Shown: piece by piece, positions 19,260 through 30,008 of the stretch
How positions within the stretch are numbered: the first letter of the stretch is position 1
Layout of the letters: the number at the start of each line of letters is the position of its first letter
Assembly: GCF_013327855.1 (NCBI RefSeq)
Contig: NZ_JABUMX010000007.1
Location: 144,276-208,275 of the forward strand
Direction: 5' to 3'
DNA: 64,000 nt
Origin: Phyllobacterium pellucidum
Lineage (GTDB): Bacteria; Pseudomonadota; Alphaproteobacteria; Rhizobiales; Rhizobiaceae
Program-made: the position numbers and the translations under genes
Notes under the pieces: generated by a model
The model's database searches: none
Told to the model about the DNA's origin: nothing
Seen by the model: only the letters and a program-made list of their open reading frames with translations

Positions 19260-20257
19260 GCTGGCTTCCTGCGTCCCAACCGGCGGATGATGATCGGCAG
19301 GGTAATCGTTGTGATCAGCAGCAACCCGATGAAGATCGACATGACGATGCCGGGCACATTGAGGAGCCCTAGTCCGAACGTCACGAGCCCCATGACGAAG
19401 GCTGCGATAACGACGCCGCCAATCGTTCCCGAGCCGCCGAGGATCGAGACGCCGCCAAGAACGACCATGGTGACGATCTCGAGTTCCCAGCCTTGCGCGA
19501 TCGAGGGGCGTGTCGATCCAAGACGCGAGGTCAGGCAAACGGAAGCAATTCCCGCCATGAGACCCGTCAACAGGAACAGGGTGAATTTGATGCGCTCGAC
19601 ATGGATGCCGGAGAAACGGGCCGCGAACTCGTTGTTGCCGATCGCATAGATGCGGCGACCGAAATTGGTCGCGTGCAGGACGACTGCGAAAATCACGGCA
19701 AGCACGCCAAAAAGAAAAAACTCGAAGGAAATGACCCAGAACACATAGCCCTGGCCGAAATAGGCGAACGAAGGTGGATAGCCGCCATAGGCCTGATCGC
19801 CAAGCACGATGTAGGCGATGCCGCGAAACAGGCTCATCGTGCCAATGGTCACGACAATGGACGGCAACCGCAGTCCTGCCACGAGAATACCGTTGATGAG
19901 GCCGCAGCCGAGGCCAATGCCAATGCCGATGAGGACGAGTCCGGGAGTGCCGATGCCTGCCTGCGCCGCCGCGCCCATGGCGGTAGAGGCGAGGGCGATG
20001 ATTGCGGCCACCGAAAGGTCGATCTCGCCGGAAATGATCAGCAGCGCCATGGCAAAGGCGACCATGGCTTTTTCAGTGAAGTTGAAGGTCGCGTCCGATA
20101 GGTTCCATGCGTTGAGGAAGTAGGGCGAGGCGAAGGCATTGGCGATGAAGATCAGTACCGCCACCATGAATAGGAGCGCTTCCCAACTCGCGAACAGCCG
20201 CGTCGTGGATGTGCCGAGGCGATCGGGAATCTGTCGTCTTTCGGAAACCGCGCTCAT
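19256..20257 (-). CDS. rhaQ: L-rhamnose ABC transporter permease RhaQ
   Basis: CUT2 permease of 333 residues with about nine to ten membrane spans. [20 protein letters not shown] is the conserved helix, and [18 protein letters not shown] is the ATPase-contact loop near the C-terminus. It pairs with RhaP in the inner membrane to move L-rhamnose delivered by RhaS. The ATG at 20257 overlaps the rhaP stop by four bases. A much longer upstream frame exists but lies inside rhaP and has no permease character. Confidence 0.9.
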   Translation of the reverse strand: MSAVSERRQIPDRLGTSTTRLFASWEALLFMVAVLIFIANAFASPYFLNAWNLSDATFNFTEKAMVAFAMALLIISGEIDLSVAAIIALASTAMGAAAQAGIGTPGLVLIGIGIGLGCGLINGILVAGLRLPSIVVTIGTMSLFRGIAYIVLGDQAYGGYPPSFAYFGQGYVFWVISFEFFLFGVLAVIFAVVLHATNFGRRIYAIGNNEFAARFSGIHVERIKFTLFLLTGLMAGIASVCLTSRLGSTRPSIAQGWELEIVTMVVLGGVSILGGSGTIGGVVIAAFVMGLVTFGLGLLNVPGIVMSIFIGLLLITTITLPIIIRRLGRRKPA

Positions 20258-21264
20258 GCTGCCACCCCTATCTCTTCTGATGCACCGCGATCGCGCAGGA
20301 TGATGCGGCCCCGGCGGCGTTCCTGGCGCGCGTTGAATATGACGGCGGCAATAATCACCGAACCCGAAATCGCCATCTGGGCGAAGGGCGATATGTCGAT
20401 GACCGGCAGCGCATTCTTGATGACACCGAGAAACAGAGCTCCGAGCACCGCGCCCGCTACGGTTCCGATGCCGCCAAGGGTCGAGATTCCGCCGATGACG
20501 CAAGCTGCGACCGTATCGAGTTCGAAACCGGCAGCGATATCGACATAGGCCACCGCATAGCGCGATACCCAAAGATAGGCGCAGAGCCCGGCAAGCGTGC
20601 CGGAGATCACGAATGCATAGAACCGCGTCCGCCCGACATCGATGCCTGCATAGACTGCTGCCGTGGGGTTGCCACCGGAAGCATAGATAGCGCGTCCGAG
20701 GAATGTGCGCGACATGATGAGATACATGATGCCGACTATGACGATTGCCGTCCAACCAAGAAGTGGCAAGCCGAGAAAGAGCTGCCGCGGCGTCTGCAGG
20801 AAGGGCTCGGTCATCTGGTGAGCGTTAACCCAGGCGCCTCCTGAAAGGACGAACGCCATGCCGCGATAAATCGTCAGGGTTCCAAGCGTGACGACAATCG
20901 ACGGGATACCCAGCTTCCAGACGAACAGACCGTTGATTGCACCAAGGACAGCGCCTATGCCGAGAGCCACAAGCACGATGGCGGCGAGCGGCAAATCGGG
21001 ATGAGCCGCATTCAACATGCCGACCGCCATGCCGGTAAATGCCACGTTGGCGGCAACGGAAAGGTCGATCGACTTCGTCAGGATCACCGTCATCTGCCCG
21101 AGCGCGAGAATAATCAGGATCGATGTATCGTTAAAGATGTTCGCAAGATTTGCGGGGCGGGCAAAGCCGGGTGAGCGCGTGGAAAATGCTGCGACGAGAA
21201 TGGCGATGACCACCACCAGCAGCATTTCGCGATATTTGAACAACTGTCTGATCATTTCACGCAT
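20254..21264 (-). CDS. rhaP: L-rhamnose ABC transporter permease RhaP
   Basis: CUT2 permease of 336 residues. LALGQMTVILTKSIDLSVAANVAF and IGGISTLGGIGTVAGAVLG are the conserved elements; the charged TKSIDLS variant in place of TGGIDLS is typical of rhamnose-type permeases. A basic tail with RQERRRGRIIL ends the protein. The start is the ATG at 21264 or one three codons on at 21255. I prefer 21264 because the resulting 8-base overlap with rhaT resembles the other couplings in this operon. Confidence 0.88.
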   Translation of the reverse strand: MREMIRQLFKYREMLLVVVIAILVAAFSTRSPGFARPANLANIFNDTSILIILALGQMTVILTKSIDLSVAANVAFTGMAVGMLNAAHPDLPLAAIVLVALGIGAVLGAINGLFVWKLGIPSIVVTLGTLTIYRGMAFVLSGGAWVNAHQMTEPFLQTPRQLFLGLPLLGWTAIVIVGIMYLIMSRTFLGRAIYASGGNPTAAVYAGIDVGRTRFYAFVISGTLAGLCAYLWVSRYAVAYVDIAAGFELDTVAACVIGGISTLGGIGTVAGAVLGALFLGVIKNALPVIDISPFAQMAISGSVIIAAVIFNARQERRRGRIILRDRGASEEIGVAA

Positions 21265-22777
21265 TCCCGGTTGCGGCTCGAACCAGCGTCTCGGCATTGA
21301 GGTGGTTTCGCTCGTAAATGCCCGCCGAAAGCCCTTCGCGCATGACGAGCACACGGTCGGACATGCCGAGGATTTCCGGCAGCTCAGAGGAAACCATGAT
21401 GATACTGAGGCCTTCGCCGGCGAGCTCGCTGATGAATGCGTGAACGGCCGCCTTCGACCCGATGTCGATACCCTTGGTCGGCTCATCAAGGATGAGGATC
21501 TTCGGCTGTGTCGCCAGCCATTTGCCTATGACGACCTTCTGCTGGTTGCCGCCCGAGAGCGTTCCGACAGGAACAGAAAGCGCCGCGGCGCGAAGATCGA
21601 ACCGTTCGGCGTATTTCCTGGCAAGCGCGAACTCCTCTGACGCGCGCAAAAAGCCGGAGCGCGACGTGCGCGTCAGCGAAGGCAGCGATATGTTCTGGTA
21701 GATCGGCAGTTCCAAAACCGCGCCGTGACGGCCGCGCTCTTCGGGAACGTAGACGATACCAGCCTTGATCGCCTCGCCCGGAGAGCCGATCGTGATCTCT
21801 TCGCCATGAAGCCGCAGTTTGCCGCCGGACGGCCTGGTCACGCCGAACAGGGATTGGCAGATCTCCGAACGGCCGGCACCCACCAGGCCATAGATGCCGA
21901 AAATCTCGCCTTTCCTCAGCGTGAAGGTGATATCGCGAAATTCCGTCGGATGCGTGTAGTTCTCGACGGATAGCACCGCTTCACCGAGCGGAATTTCCAC
22001 CTTGGGAAAGGCATGCTCGATGGATCGGCCAACCATCAGCCGCACGATCTCGTCCTGCCCGGTGCCGGCGAGCACGCCGCTGCCGACAGCCTTGCCGTCG
22101 CGGAACACCGCATAGTTGTCGGCGATTTCATAAACTTCGTCGAACTTGTGGCTGATGAAAAGAATCGCCTTGCCCTGTCCCTTCAGCCGCCGAACGATCT
22201 GAAACAGATCATCGACCTCCTTGCGCGATAGTGCCGCCGTCGGCTCGTCCATGATGACGATGCGAGCTTCGACGGAGAGTGCCCGCGCAATCGCCACGAG
22301 ATGGCGCTGTGCGATCGAAAGATTCTTCAGGCGGGTGCGTGGATCGATATTGCTTTCAAGCGAATGCAACAGCGCAAGAGCCCGCGCATTGACGGCTTTC
22401 CAGTTGACGAAACCGAGCCTGGTCTTCGGCGCGTGGCCGAGAAAGATGTTTTCGGCCACCGACAATTCGTCGAAGAGCACCGTCTCCTGATGGATCGCCG
22501 TAACGCCGAAATCGATGGCGTCCTGCGCATTGGTGAAGCTGACGGCATCGCCATCGACGCGGATCTCGCCTTCATCAGACTGGTAAATCCCGGTCAGAAT
22601 TTTCACCAGAGTCGACTTGCCCGCACCATTCTCGCCGATCAGCGCCGTCACCTTCCCCGCATAGAGGGCAATGTTGACGTCGTTGAGTGCCTTGACGCCG
22701 GGAAACGACTTGGAAATTCCGCGCATTTCGAGAAGCGGCGTCTCCAAGCGTTGATCTGACATGGCAATCTGGTTCAT
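21257..22777 (-). CDS. rhaT: L-rhamnose ABC transporter ATP-binding protein RhaT
   Basis: Tandem sugar ATPase of 506 residues. Domain 1 has Walker A GENGAGKST, signature LSIAQRHLVAIARA and Walker B IVIMDEPTAALS. Domain 2 has the degenerate GLVGAGRSE, signature LSGGNQQKVVIGKW and Walker B ILILDEPTKGID. It is cytoplasmic and drives RhaP/RhaQ. It starts 65 bases after the rhaS stop, a gap that contains a GC-rich stem-loop. The name follows rhizobial use and is unrelated to the E. coli rhamnose-proton symporter RhaT. Confidence 0.9.
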   Translation of the reverse strand: MNQIAMSDQRLETPLLEMRGISKSFPGVKALNDVNIALYAGKVTALIGENGAGKSTLVKILTGIYQSDEGEIRVDGDAVSFTNAQDAIDFGVTAIHQETVLFDELSVAENIFLGHAPKTRLGFVNWKAVNARALALLHSLESNIDPRTRLKNLSIAQRHLVAIARALSVEARIVIMDEPTAALSRKEVDDLFQIVRRLKGQGKAILFISHKFDEVYEIADNYAVFRDGKAVGSGVLAGTGQDEIVRLMVGRSIEHAFPKVEIPLGEAVLSVENYTHPTEFRDITFTLRKGEIFGIYGLVGAGRSEICQSLFGVTRPSGGKLRLHGEEITIGSPGEAIKAGIVYVPEERGRHGAVLELPIYQNISLPSLTRTSRSGFLRASEEFALARKYAERFDLRAAALSVPVGTLSGGNQQKVVIGKWLATQPKILILDEPTKGIDIGSKAAVHAFISELAGEGLSIIMVSSELPEILGMSDRVLVMREGLSAGIYERNHLNAETLVRAATGNA

Positions 22778-22801
22778 CGAGCATTCCGAGAGTGAAGGAA
22801 T

Positions 22802-22824
22802 GCCCGGCAGACGTGCTGCCGGGC
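22802..22824 (-). terminator. Stem-loop between rhaS and rhaT
   Basis: GCCCGGCAG and CTGCCGGGC form a perfect 9-base-pair stem with a 5-base loop, right after the rhaS stop on the transcribed strand. No U-tract follows, so it probably stabilises the rhaS message or only partly terminates, raising binding protein over transporter. Confidence 0.6.
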
Positions 22825-22842
22825 GGGGGGCAGTGTCGAAAA

Positions 22843-23841
22843 TCAGAAGATTTTCGAGAACTGGTCGATGTTCGTTGCGTTGTAGACGAATGGATCGGCC
22901 ATGGCGGCTTCGCCGTTCTCGCCCACTTTGATCTTGCCCATGCGGCCGGCATCGATCTCGCTGCCGGGCGCTCCGTCCGTCTCGCCCTTGACGAGGCGAT
23001 AAGCGATTTGCGTGGCTGAGTAGCCAAGGTCGATCGGGTTCCAGATGGCGAATTCCTTGGTAACGCCCGACTTGATAGCGCCGGCCATCTCCGAAGGCAG
23101 GCCGAGGCCTGTGACATAGACATCGCCGATCTTCTTGGCATCAGCGACGGCCTGCGAGGCCGCAAGGACACCGACCGTTGTCGGCGCGACGATGACCTTC
23201 ACGTTCGGCTGGGAGGTGAGGATGCCCTGTGCTTCGCGGTAGCTCTTGTCGGAAAGGTCATCGCCATAGACGGTGGTAACGAGGTTGAGGCCCGGGAAGT
23301 TCGGCAACTGCTTTTTCATCTCGGCAATCCAGGTGTTCTGGTTGGTCGAGGTGGTGGTTGCCGAGAGAATGGCGAAATCACCCTTGCCGTCCTTCAGATG
23401 GTTGGCGGCGAGTTGCAGGCACATCTTGCCAATGAGTTCGTTGGATGACGGATTGAGGTGCATGATGCGGCCATCCTTGCCGACAGCCGAGTCCCAGGAA
23501 ATAACCTTGATGCCGCGGGCCATGGCCTTCTTCAGTGCCGGCACAAGCGCATCGGGGTCGTTAGCCGAGACAGCGATGGCGTTCACATTCTGCGCGATCA
23601 AAGCGTTGATCACCTCGATCTGGCCTTCCGCCGTGGTCGAGGTCGGACCGGTATAGATGACTTCGACGCCGCCGAGTTCCTTGGCAGCTTCCTGCGCGCC
23701 CTTGTTGGCAGCTTCGAAGAAGCCATTGCCCAGCGATTTGACGACCAGCCCGATCTTTACCGTATCGGCGGCCTGCGCCTGCGTTGCGAGCATGGCAACG
23801 GCGAATGCCGATCCCAGTATGAGTTTCTTCAATAGTTTCAT
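22843..23841 (-). CDS. rhaS: L-rhamnose periplasmic binding protein RhaS
   Basis: Secreted receptor of 332 residues. MKLLKKLILGSAFAVAMLATQ and AQA form a clear Sec signal peptide; the mature domain begins DTVKIGLVVKSLGNGFF and has NAIAVSANDPDALVPALKKA and VISWDSAVG, typical of rhamnose-class Peripla_BP_4 proteins. GGGAGGA lies before the ATG at 23841; an upstream frame to 23868 lacks support. It is the second gene of the rhaR-led operon. It is not related to the E. coli regulator of the same name. Confidence 0.92.
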   Translation of the reverse strand: MKLLKKLILGSAFAVAMLATQAQAADTVKIGLVVKSLGNGFFEAANKGAQEAAKELGGVEVIYTGPTSTTAEGQIEVINALIAQNVNAIAVSANDPDALVPALKKAMARGIKVISWDSAVGKDGRIMHLNPSSNELIGKMCLQLAANHLKDGKGDFAILSATTTSTNQNTWIAEMKKQLPNFPGLNLVTTVYGDDLSDKSYREAQGILTSQPNVKVIVAPTTVGVLAASQAVADAKKIGDVYVTGLGLPSEMAGAIKSGVTKEFAIWNPIDLGYSATQIAYRLVKGETDGAPGSEIDAGRMGKIKVGENGEAAMADPFVYNATNIDQFSKIF

Positions 23842-23893
23842 TGTCTGTCCTCCCAGAGTTTGAACCATGCGTTGGATAGTGACCGCTACGCCC

Positions 23894-24703
23894 TCAAGCG
23901 ACCGAAGCGGAATTTCGTGACTTGTCCTGATTGACCTTGGCGACGATCAGCTGAATGCCAGCATCCTCCACCATTTTCCGGTCAGCATCGGTAATGCCGT
24001 CATCGGTGATGATGGTCGCCACCCGTTGCAACGGACACAGGATCAGGCTGGAACGGCGCGAAAACTTCGTCGAATCGACCAACAGCACCAGATCGTCGGC
24101 CTGGTTGATCAGCTTCTGCTCGCCCTGGATGATAAGCGCATCGGATTCCATGACGCCGAACGGACCAACGCCCTGCGCGCCCATGAACATGCGTTTTCCG
24201 TAGAAGTTGCGGGTCACGTCATTGTCGAAAGGCGACAGGATGATGCTCTGCTCGCGGTAGATGGCGCCGCCCGGGACGATCACGGAACTTTTGGAGTTCT
24301 TCACCAGATGTTCGGCAATGGCAAAAGAATTGGTCATGACCTGCAGCCGTCGCGACGCGAGGAAATGCACCATCTGGAAAGTGGTGGTGCCACCATTGAT
24401 GATGATGGCGTCCCCTTCCTCGCACAACGCCACGGCCTCCCTGGCAATGGCACGTTTCTTGTCCGCGTTTTCGGATTCCGAGACATGGAAATGTCGACCT
24501 GCGAGCGGCGTCAGTTGCGGCGGATGGACGGCTTCGGCGCCGCCACGCACACGGCGCAGCTTGCCCTTGACGTGAAGCGAAGCGATGTCACGGCGGATCG
24601 TTGCCTCTGACGCTTCCGTCAGATCGGCGATGTCCTGAATGGTGATGACCGGCTTTTCCTGAACAGCGCTCAAGATGATGCGGTGGCGCTCACGCTCGTG
24701 CAT
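23894..24703 (-). CDS. rhaR: DeoR family regulator of rhamnose genes
   Basis: A 269-residue repressor. The DeoR helix-turn-helix, ITIQDIADLTEASEATIRRDIASL, occupies about residues 20-45, and the sensor domain of the ribose-5-phosphate-isomerase-like type has IINGGTTTFQMVHFL, PGGAIYREQ and LLVDSTKFSRRSS. These sugar-phosphate-binding motifs suggest it responds to a phosphorylated rhamnose intermediate. It is the first gene of the transporter-kinase unit and is divergent from rhaD. The 217-base region between carries a phased array of TGATTG/CAATCA repeats, probably its operator. Gene order equals that of R. leguminosarum rhaR. Confidence 0.9.
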   Translation of the reverse strand: MHERERHRIILSAVQEKPVITIQDIADLTEASEATIRRDIASLHVKGKLRRVRGGAEAVHPPQLTPLAGRHFHVSESENADKKRAIAREAVALCEEGDAIIINGGTTTFQMVHFLASRRLQVMTNSFAIAEHLVKNSKSSVIVPGGAIYREQSIILSPFDNDVTRNFYGKRMFMGAQGVGPFGVMESDALIIQGEQKLINQADDLVLLVDSTKFSRRSSLILCPLQRVATIITDDGITDADRKMVEDAGIQLIVAKVNQDKSRNSASVA

Positions 24704-24752
24704 TCGTCGTCTCCTCCTGCCAAGATTTATTGCGCAAAGTTGTGATCAGTGT

Positions 24753-24830
24753 CAATCAACTTCAATCAAATAATTTCATATTGCACTGCACAATGATGCT
24801 AATATGATTGGATTTGATTGTTTATGATTG
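24753..24830. promoter_or_regulatory. Phased repeat array, candidate RhaR operator
   Basis: Two CAATCA repeats at 24753 and 24763 are exactly ten bases apart. Three TGATTG repeats, the reverse complement, start at 24805, 24815 and 24825, again with ten-base spacing. Together they form two facing arrays around a 36-base centre in the rhaR-rhaD divergent promoter. One-turn phasing puts all repeats on the same helix face, as expected for a cooperative DeoR-type repressor. Function is inferred. Confidence 0.6.
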
Positions 24831-24920
24831 ACAATAAAACCGGTTGTGCTCCATAGCTAAAGGAAATCGCGGCGCTGGCAAATCGAGCCAGACCGGCAAT
24901 TGACCTATCGGGAGGCGAAT

Positions 24921-27017
24921 ATGGCAGACAGGGTCCAACTTCTGGAAAACCGCTGGGACGATGCAAAAGCAGCCGGGCTCGATGAGCCTGGCAAATTGCT
25001 CTATCGCTCCAATCTGCTCGGCGCCGACAAGCGCATTACCAATTACGGCGGGGGCAATACCTCGGCTAAAGTCAGCGAAACCGATCCTCTGACGGGCGCG
25101 ACCGTTGAAGTCCTGTGGGTCAAAGGTTCGGGCGGGGATGTCGGCACCATCAAGCTCGATGGCTTCGCGACGCTGTATATGGACAAGCTGGAATCGCTGA
25201 AGTCGATCTACAGGGGCGTCGAGGATGAAGACCGCATGGTGGGGTTCCTACCACACTGCACATTCAACCTGAACAGCCGCGCCGCATCGATCGACACCCC
25301 CTTGCATGGTTTTGTGCCATTTAAGCACGTCGACCACATGCATCCCGATGCGATCATCGCCATTGCCGCCTCGAAGAATTCGCGCGAACTGACGCAGGAA
25401 GTGTTCGGCGACGAGATCGGCTGGCTGCCCTGGCGCCGTCCCGGATTCCAGCTCGGTCTCGATCTCAGCGCCTATGTTGCCGCCCACCCCAATTCCAAGG
25501 GAGTCGTGCTCGAAAGCCACGGGCTTTTCACCTGGGCCGATGATGCAAAAGAATGCTACGAACTCACGCTCGATATCATCAATAAGGCAATCGTCTGGCT
25601 TGACACGAAGTCGGAGGGACGCAAGACTTTCGGCGGTGAAGCCGTCGCGAGCCTCGATAAGCCAATCCGGCGCGCAATTGCAGCGCGTCTGATGCCGGAG
25701 ATACGCGGTAAGATCGGGGTTTCGGAGCGCAAACTCGGCCACTTCGACGACCAGCCCGCCGTTCTCGAATTCGTCAATTCGCACGATTTGCGCCCGCTTG
25801 CGGCGCTTGGAACAAGTTGCCCGGACCATTTTTTGCGCACGAAAATCCGTCCGCTGGTGCTCCAGTTCGATCCCGCCAATCCGGATGCGGATGCCGTCGT
25901 TGCTTCGCTTGACCAGGCGCTCGAAGACTACCGCACCGACTATGCGCGCTATTACAACGCGTGCAAGCATGCAAATTCGCCCGCCATGCGCGATCCCAAT
26001 CCGGTGATCTTCCTTATTCCGGGCGTCGGCATGTTGTCCTTTGCCAAGGACAAGGCGACAGCACGCATCGCCGGCGAATTCTATGTCAATGCGATCAACG
26101 TGATGCGTGGCGCATCTTCTGTGTCCGAGTACCAGGGGCTTTCCGAACAGGAGGCCTTCGACATCGAATACTGGCTGCTCGAGGAAGCAAAGCTGCAGCG
26201 GATGCCCAAGCCGAAATCACTCGCCGGTCGCGTCGCCTTCGTTACCGGAGGCGCCGGCGGCATCGGACGTGCGACGGCGGAACGCCTGCTCGGGGAGGGC
26301 GCCTGCGTGATGCTCGCGGATATCGATCAGGAGGCGTTGAAGCTCGCCCATGACGATTTTGCCAAGCGCTATTCATCTGATGCCGTGCGCAGCGTTCCCT
26401 TGAATGTGACTGACGAGGCCGGTGTCATCGCCAGCTATGCGGAAGCGGCCGTGGAATTCGGTGGTGTCGATATCCTGGTCTCGAATGCCGGCATAGCCTC
26501 CTCGGCTCCGATTGAGACGACCGAACTTTCGATGTGGAACCGCAACATCGACATTCTGGCGACGGGTTATTTCCTGGTCTCGCGCGAAGCTTTCAGGCTG
26601 TTCCGGCGGCAGAAGCTCGGCGGCAATGTCGTGTTCGTTGCCTCGAAGAACGGTCTTGCGGCTTCGCCGAACGCCAGTGCCTACTGCGCCGCGAAAGCCG
26701 CCGAGATACACCTTGCGCGCTGCCTCGCCCTTGAAGGCGCGGAGGCAGGAATCCGGGTCAATACCGTCAATCCCGATGCCGTGCTGCGTGGCTCGAAAAT
26801 CTGGAACGGGGAATGGCGCGAGCAGCGTGCGGCTTCCTCGAACCTTCAGGTGGACGAACTCGAAGAGCACTATCGCAAGCGCTCGCTGTTAAAGCTCAAC
26901 GTGCTGCCGGAGGATATTGCCGAGGCCGTATACTTCCTTGCCTCGGACGCGGCAGCCAAATCGACGGGCAATATCATCAACGTCGATGCCGGCAACGCCC
27001 AGAGCTTCACGCGTTAG
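24921..27017 (+). CDS. rhaD: Bifunctional rhamnulose-1-phosphate aldolase / alcohol (lactaldehyde) dehydrogenase
   Basis: A 698-residue fusion known from rhizobia. The N-terminal part (about 1-420) is a class II aldolase of the RhaD/AraD type, with zinc-site HVDHMHPDAI near residue 135 and LESHGLFTW. The C-terminal part (about 430-698) is a short-chain dehydrogenase, with the nucleotide motif GGAGGIGRATAE and the catalytic YCAAK (Y about 588). It splits rhamnulose-1-phosphate to dihydroxyacetone phosphate and L-lactaldehyde, and the second domain is expected to act on the lactaldehyde. GGGAGG precedes the ATG at 24921; a TTG 21 bases upstream is not needed. It is transcribed divergently from rhaR and followed by rhaI. 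Confidence 0.92.
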   Translation: MADRVQLLENRWDDAKAAGLDEPGKLLYRSNLLGADKRITNYGGGNTSAKVSETDPLTGATVEVLWVKGSGGDVGTIKLDGFATLYMDKLESLKSIYRGVEDEDRMVGFLPHCTFNLNSRAASIDTPLHGFVPFKHVDHMHPDAIIAIAASKNSRELTQEVFGDEIGWLPWRRPGFQLGLDLSAYVAAHPNSKGVVLESHGLFTWADDAKECYELTLDIINKAIVWLDTKSEGRKTFGGEAVASLDKPIRRAIAARLMPEIRGKIGVSERKLGHFDDQPAVLEFVNSHDLRPLAALGTSCPDHFLRTKIRPLVLQFDPANPDADAVVASLDQALEDYRTDYARYYNACKHANSPAMRDPNPVIFLIPGVGMLSFAKDKATARIAGEFYVNAINVMRGASSVSEYQGLSEQEAFDIEYWLLEEAKLQRMPKPKSLAGRVAFVTGGAGGIGRATAERLLGEGACVMLADIDQEALKLAHDDFAKRYSSDAVRSVPLNVTDEAGVIASYAEAAVEFGGVDILVSNAGIASSAPIETTELSMWNRNIDILATGYFLVSREAFRLFRRQKLGGNVVFVASKNGLAASPNASAYCAAKAAEIHLARCLALEGAEAGIRVNTVNPDAVLRGSKIWNGEWREQRAASSNLQVDELEEHYRKRSLLKLNVLPEDIAEAVYFLASDAAAKSTGNIINVDAGNAQSFTR

Positions 27018-27037
27018 GATTGTCTCGGGAGGACATG

Positions 27038-28330
<1,293 letters not shown>

Positions 28331-28357
28331 TCATTTTTCGACTCTCGAGGATTAACA

Positions 28358-28389
28358 AGCAGCGCCCAGGCGCTGCTTTTTCCTTTTTT
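28358..28389 (+). terminator. Intrinsic terminator of rhaDI
   Basis: AGCAGCGC and GCGCTGCT form an 8-base-pair stem with a 4-base loop (CCAG; one further C-G pair is possible), followed by TTTTTCCTTTTTT. It begins 28 bases after the rhaI stop. This is a classic intrinsic terminator. Confidence 0.9.
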
Positions 28390-28392
28390 GAA

Positions 28393-28458
28393 TTGACAGC
28401 CTTCTACACATTTGGTCTTATTCTACTATAAAGCATTATAATCCATTATAGTGGAATA
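28393..28458 (+). promoter_or_regulatory. Promoter and long dyad operator before the amidohydrolase/ABC operon
   Basis: A consensus -35 TTGACA stands at 28393-28398. Downstream, TATTCTACTATAA (28419-28431) and TTATAGTGGAATA (28446-28458) form an inverted repeat with 12 of 13 positions symmetric and a 14-base spacer. It covers the likely -10 and start region, so a bound protein would block transcription. The IclR gene at 33626 is the obvious candidate regulator. A related half-site pattern appears in front of the second half of the cluster at 34495-34529. Confidence 0.6.
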
Positions 28459-28472
28459 CGAAGGGAACTGTC

Positions 28473-30002
28473 ATGAAGTCATTGAAGCTTGCGCTCCTTC
28501 TAGGTTCGGCACTTGTTGCTCTAAGCCCATCCGCTTTCGCCCAGTCCAAGGGCGGCGTTATCAATGTTGCCACCATCGGCGAACCACCAACGCTCGATGC
28601 GATGGCCTCGACGGCCGATCTCGTCGGCATCGTCTCCCAGCACATTTTTGAAACGCTTTATACATTCGACAAGGCCTGGAACGTCACGCCGCTTCTTGCC
28701 GCGAGCCTTCCGGAAGTTTCGGCTGACGGCAAGGTCTATACGATCAAGCTGCGCACGGGCGTGAAATTCCACGATGGCACGGATATGGATTCGGCCGACG
28801 TCGTCGCATCGCTGCAGCGCTGGACGCAGATTGCATCGCGCGGCAAGCAGACCGCCTCTATGATCACCTCGATCGAAGCTCTTGATCCCGCGACGGTCAA
28901 GATCACGCTGAATACGCCTTACGCGCCGCTGGTCTCGCTGCTCGCGTTCAACAATGCAGCTGCGATTATCCTTCCAAGCGAAAAGCAGCAGAACCCGATG
29001 ACCGAACCGGTCGGCACCGGACCCTATATGCTGAAAGAGCGCAAGCCCGACCAGTACATCCAGCTGACCCGCTTTGACGGCTACAAGTCGCCCGAAGGCG
29101 ACGAGAACGGCTATGGCGGCTCGCGTCATCAGTATCTCGATGAAATCCGCTTCGTTCCCGTACCGGACGCGAACACGCGCGTGCAGGGCGCTCTCTCCGG
29201 CCAGTTCGACTATGTCGACAGCCTGCCGGTCGAATCCTACGAACAGCTGAAAGGCCAGAAAACGACCGAGGCGGTCCTCCTCAAACCTTTTGGCTGGCCG
29301 GTCTTCGTGATGAACACCAGTCAGGGCATCACCAAGAATCAGGATCTGCGCCTCGCTGTCCGTGATGCGCTCAGCGAAGAAGACATGTTGGCTGCCGCCT
29401 TCGGCAGCACGGACTTCTATGCGCTCAATCCGTCCATGTATCCTGATGGCTACAACTGGAAGACTGAAGCCGGAACCGAAGGCGCCTATAATGTCGCCGA
29501 TCCGGAGAAGGCTGCCGAGGAGTTGAAAAAGGCTGGCTACAATGGCGAGCCGCTGCGCATTCTCACCAGCCGGCAGTATGAATTTCATTACAAGATGGCG
29601 CAGGTTGCGGCGGAATATCTGAAGGCTGCCGGATTCACCGTCGATCTTCAGGTCGTCGATTGGGCGACGCTGACGCAGCGCCGTGCCGATCCCAAGCTCT
29701 GGGATATCTATATCAGCCACAGCCCGTTCCTGCCCGAACCTGCGCTGATCGGCGCCATGTCGACGAGCGCACCGGGCAATTGGGACACGCCGGCGCGCAA
29801 GGCCGCCGTCGATGCGTTCAACTCCGAGGTCGATCCGCAAAAGCGCATCGCCCTATGGGCCGAGGTGCAGAAGGTGATCTATGCCGAAGTACCGATCATC
29901 AAGATCGGCGATTTCAATGCGCTTTCGGCGAAGTCACCGAAGCTCGAAGGTTTCACGCCTGCACCGTGGCCATATTTCTGGAACGTATCGCTCAAGCAGT
30001 AG
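28473..30002 (+). CDS. ABC transporter substrate-binding protein, peptide/opine (SBP_bac_5) family
   Basis: Periplasmic receptor of 509 residues. The signal peptide is MKSLKLALLLGSALVALSPS with cleavage after AFA; the mature protein has the large DppA-type fold, with EPPTLDAMAS, LRTGVKFHDGTDMDSADVVAS and VGTGPYMLKE as family markers. GAAGGGAA precedes the ATG. It leads an operon with two Dpp-type permeases, an amidohydrolase and a RidA-family protein. The ligand is unknown; members of this family bind peptides, opines, amide-linked sugars and other amides. A 12-base-pair stem-loop directly follows the gene. Confidence 0.88.
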   Translation: MKSLKLALLLGSALVALSPSAFAQSKGGVINVATIGEPPTLDAMASTADLVGIVSQHIFETLYTFDKAWNVTPLLAASLPEVSADGKVYTIKLRTGVKFHDGTDMDSADVVASLQRWTQIASRGKQTASMITSIEALDPATVKITLNTPYAPLVSLLAFNNAAAIILPSEKQQNPMTEPVGTGPYMLKERKPDQYIQLTRFDGYKSPEGDENGYGGSRHQYLDEIRFVPVPDANTRVQGALSGQFDYVDSLPVESYEQLKGQKTTEAVLLKPFGWPVFVMNTSQGITKNQDLRLAVRDALSEEDMLAAAFGSTDFYALNPSMYPDGYNWKTEAGTEGAYNVADPEKAAEELKKAGYNGEPLRILTSRQYEFHYKMAQVAAEYLKAAGFTVDLQVVDWATLTQRRADPKLWDIYISHSPFLPEPALIGAMSTSAPGNWDTPARKAAVDAFNSEVDPQKRIALWAEVQKVIYAEVPIIKIGDFNALSAKSPKLEGFTPAPWPYFWNVSLKQ

Positions 30003-30008
30003 TGCTTT

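Noticed and set aside
19256..20755. Extended frame giving a 499-residue permease
   Set aside because: The extra N-terminal part lies inside rhaP and is Arg/His-rich; the ATG at 20257 with the four-base overlap gives a normal RhaQ.
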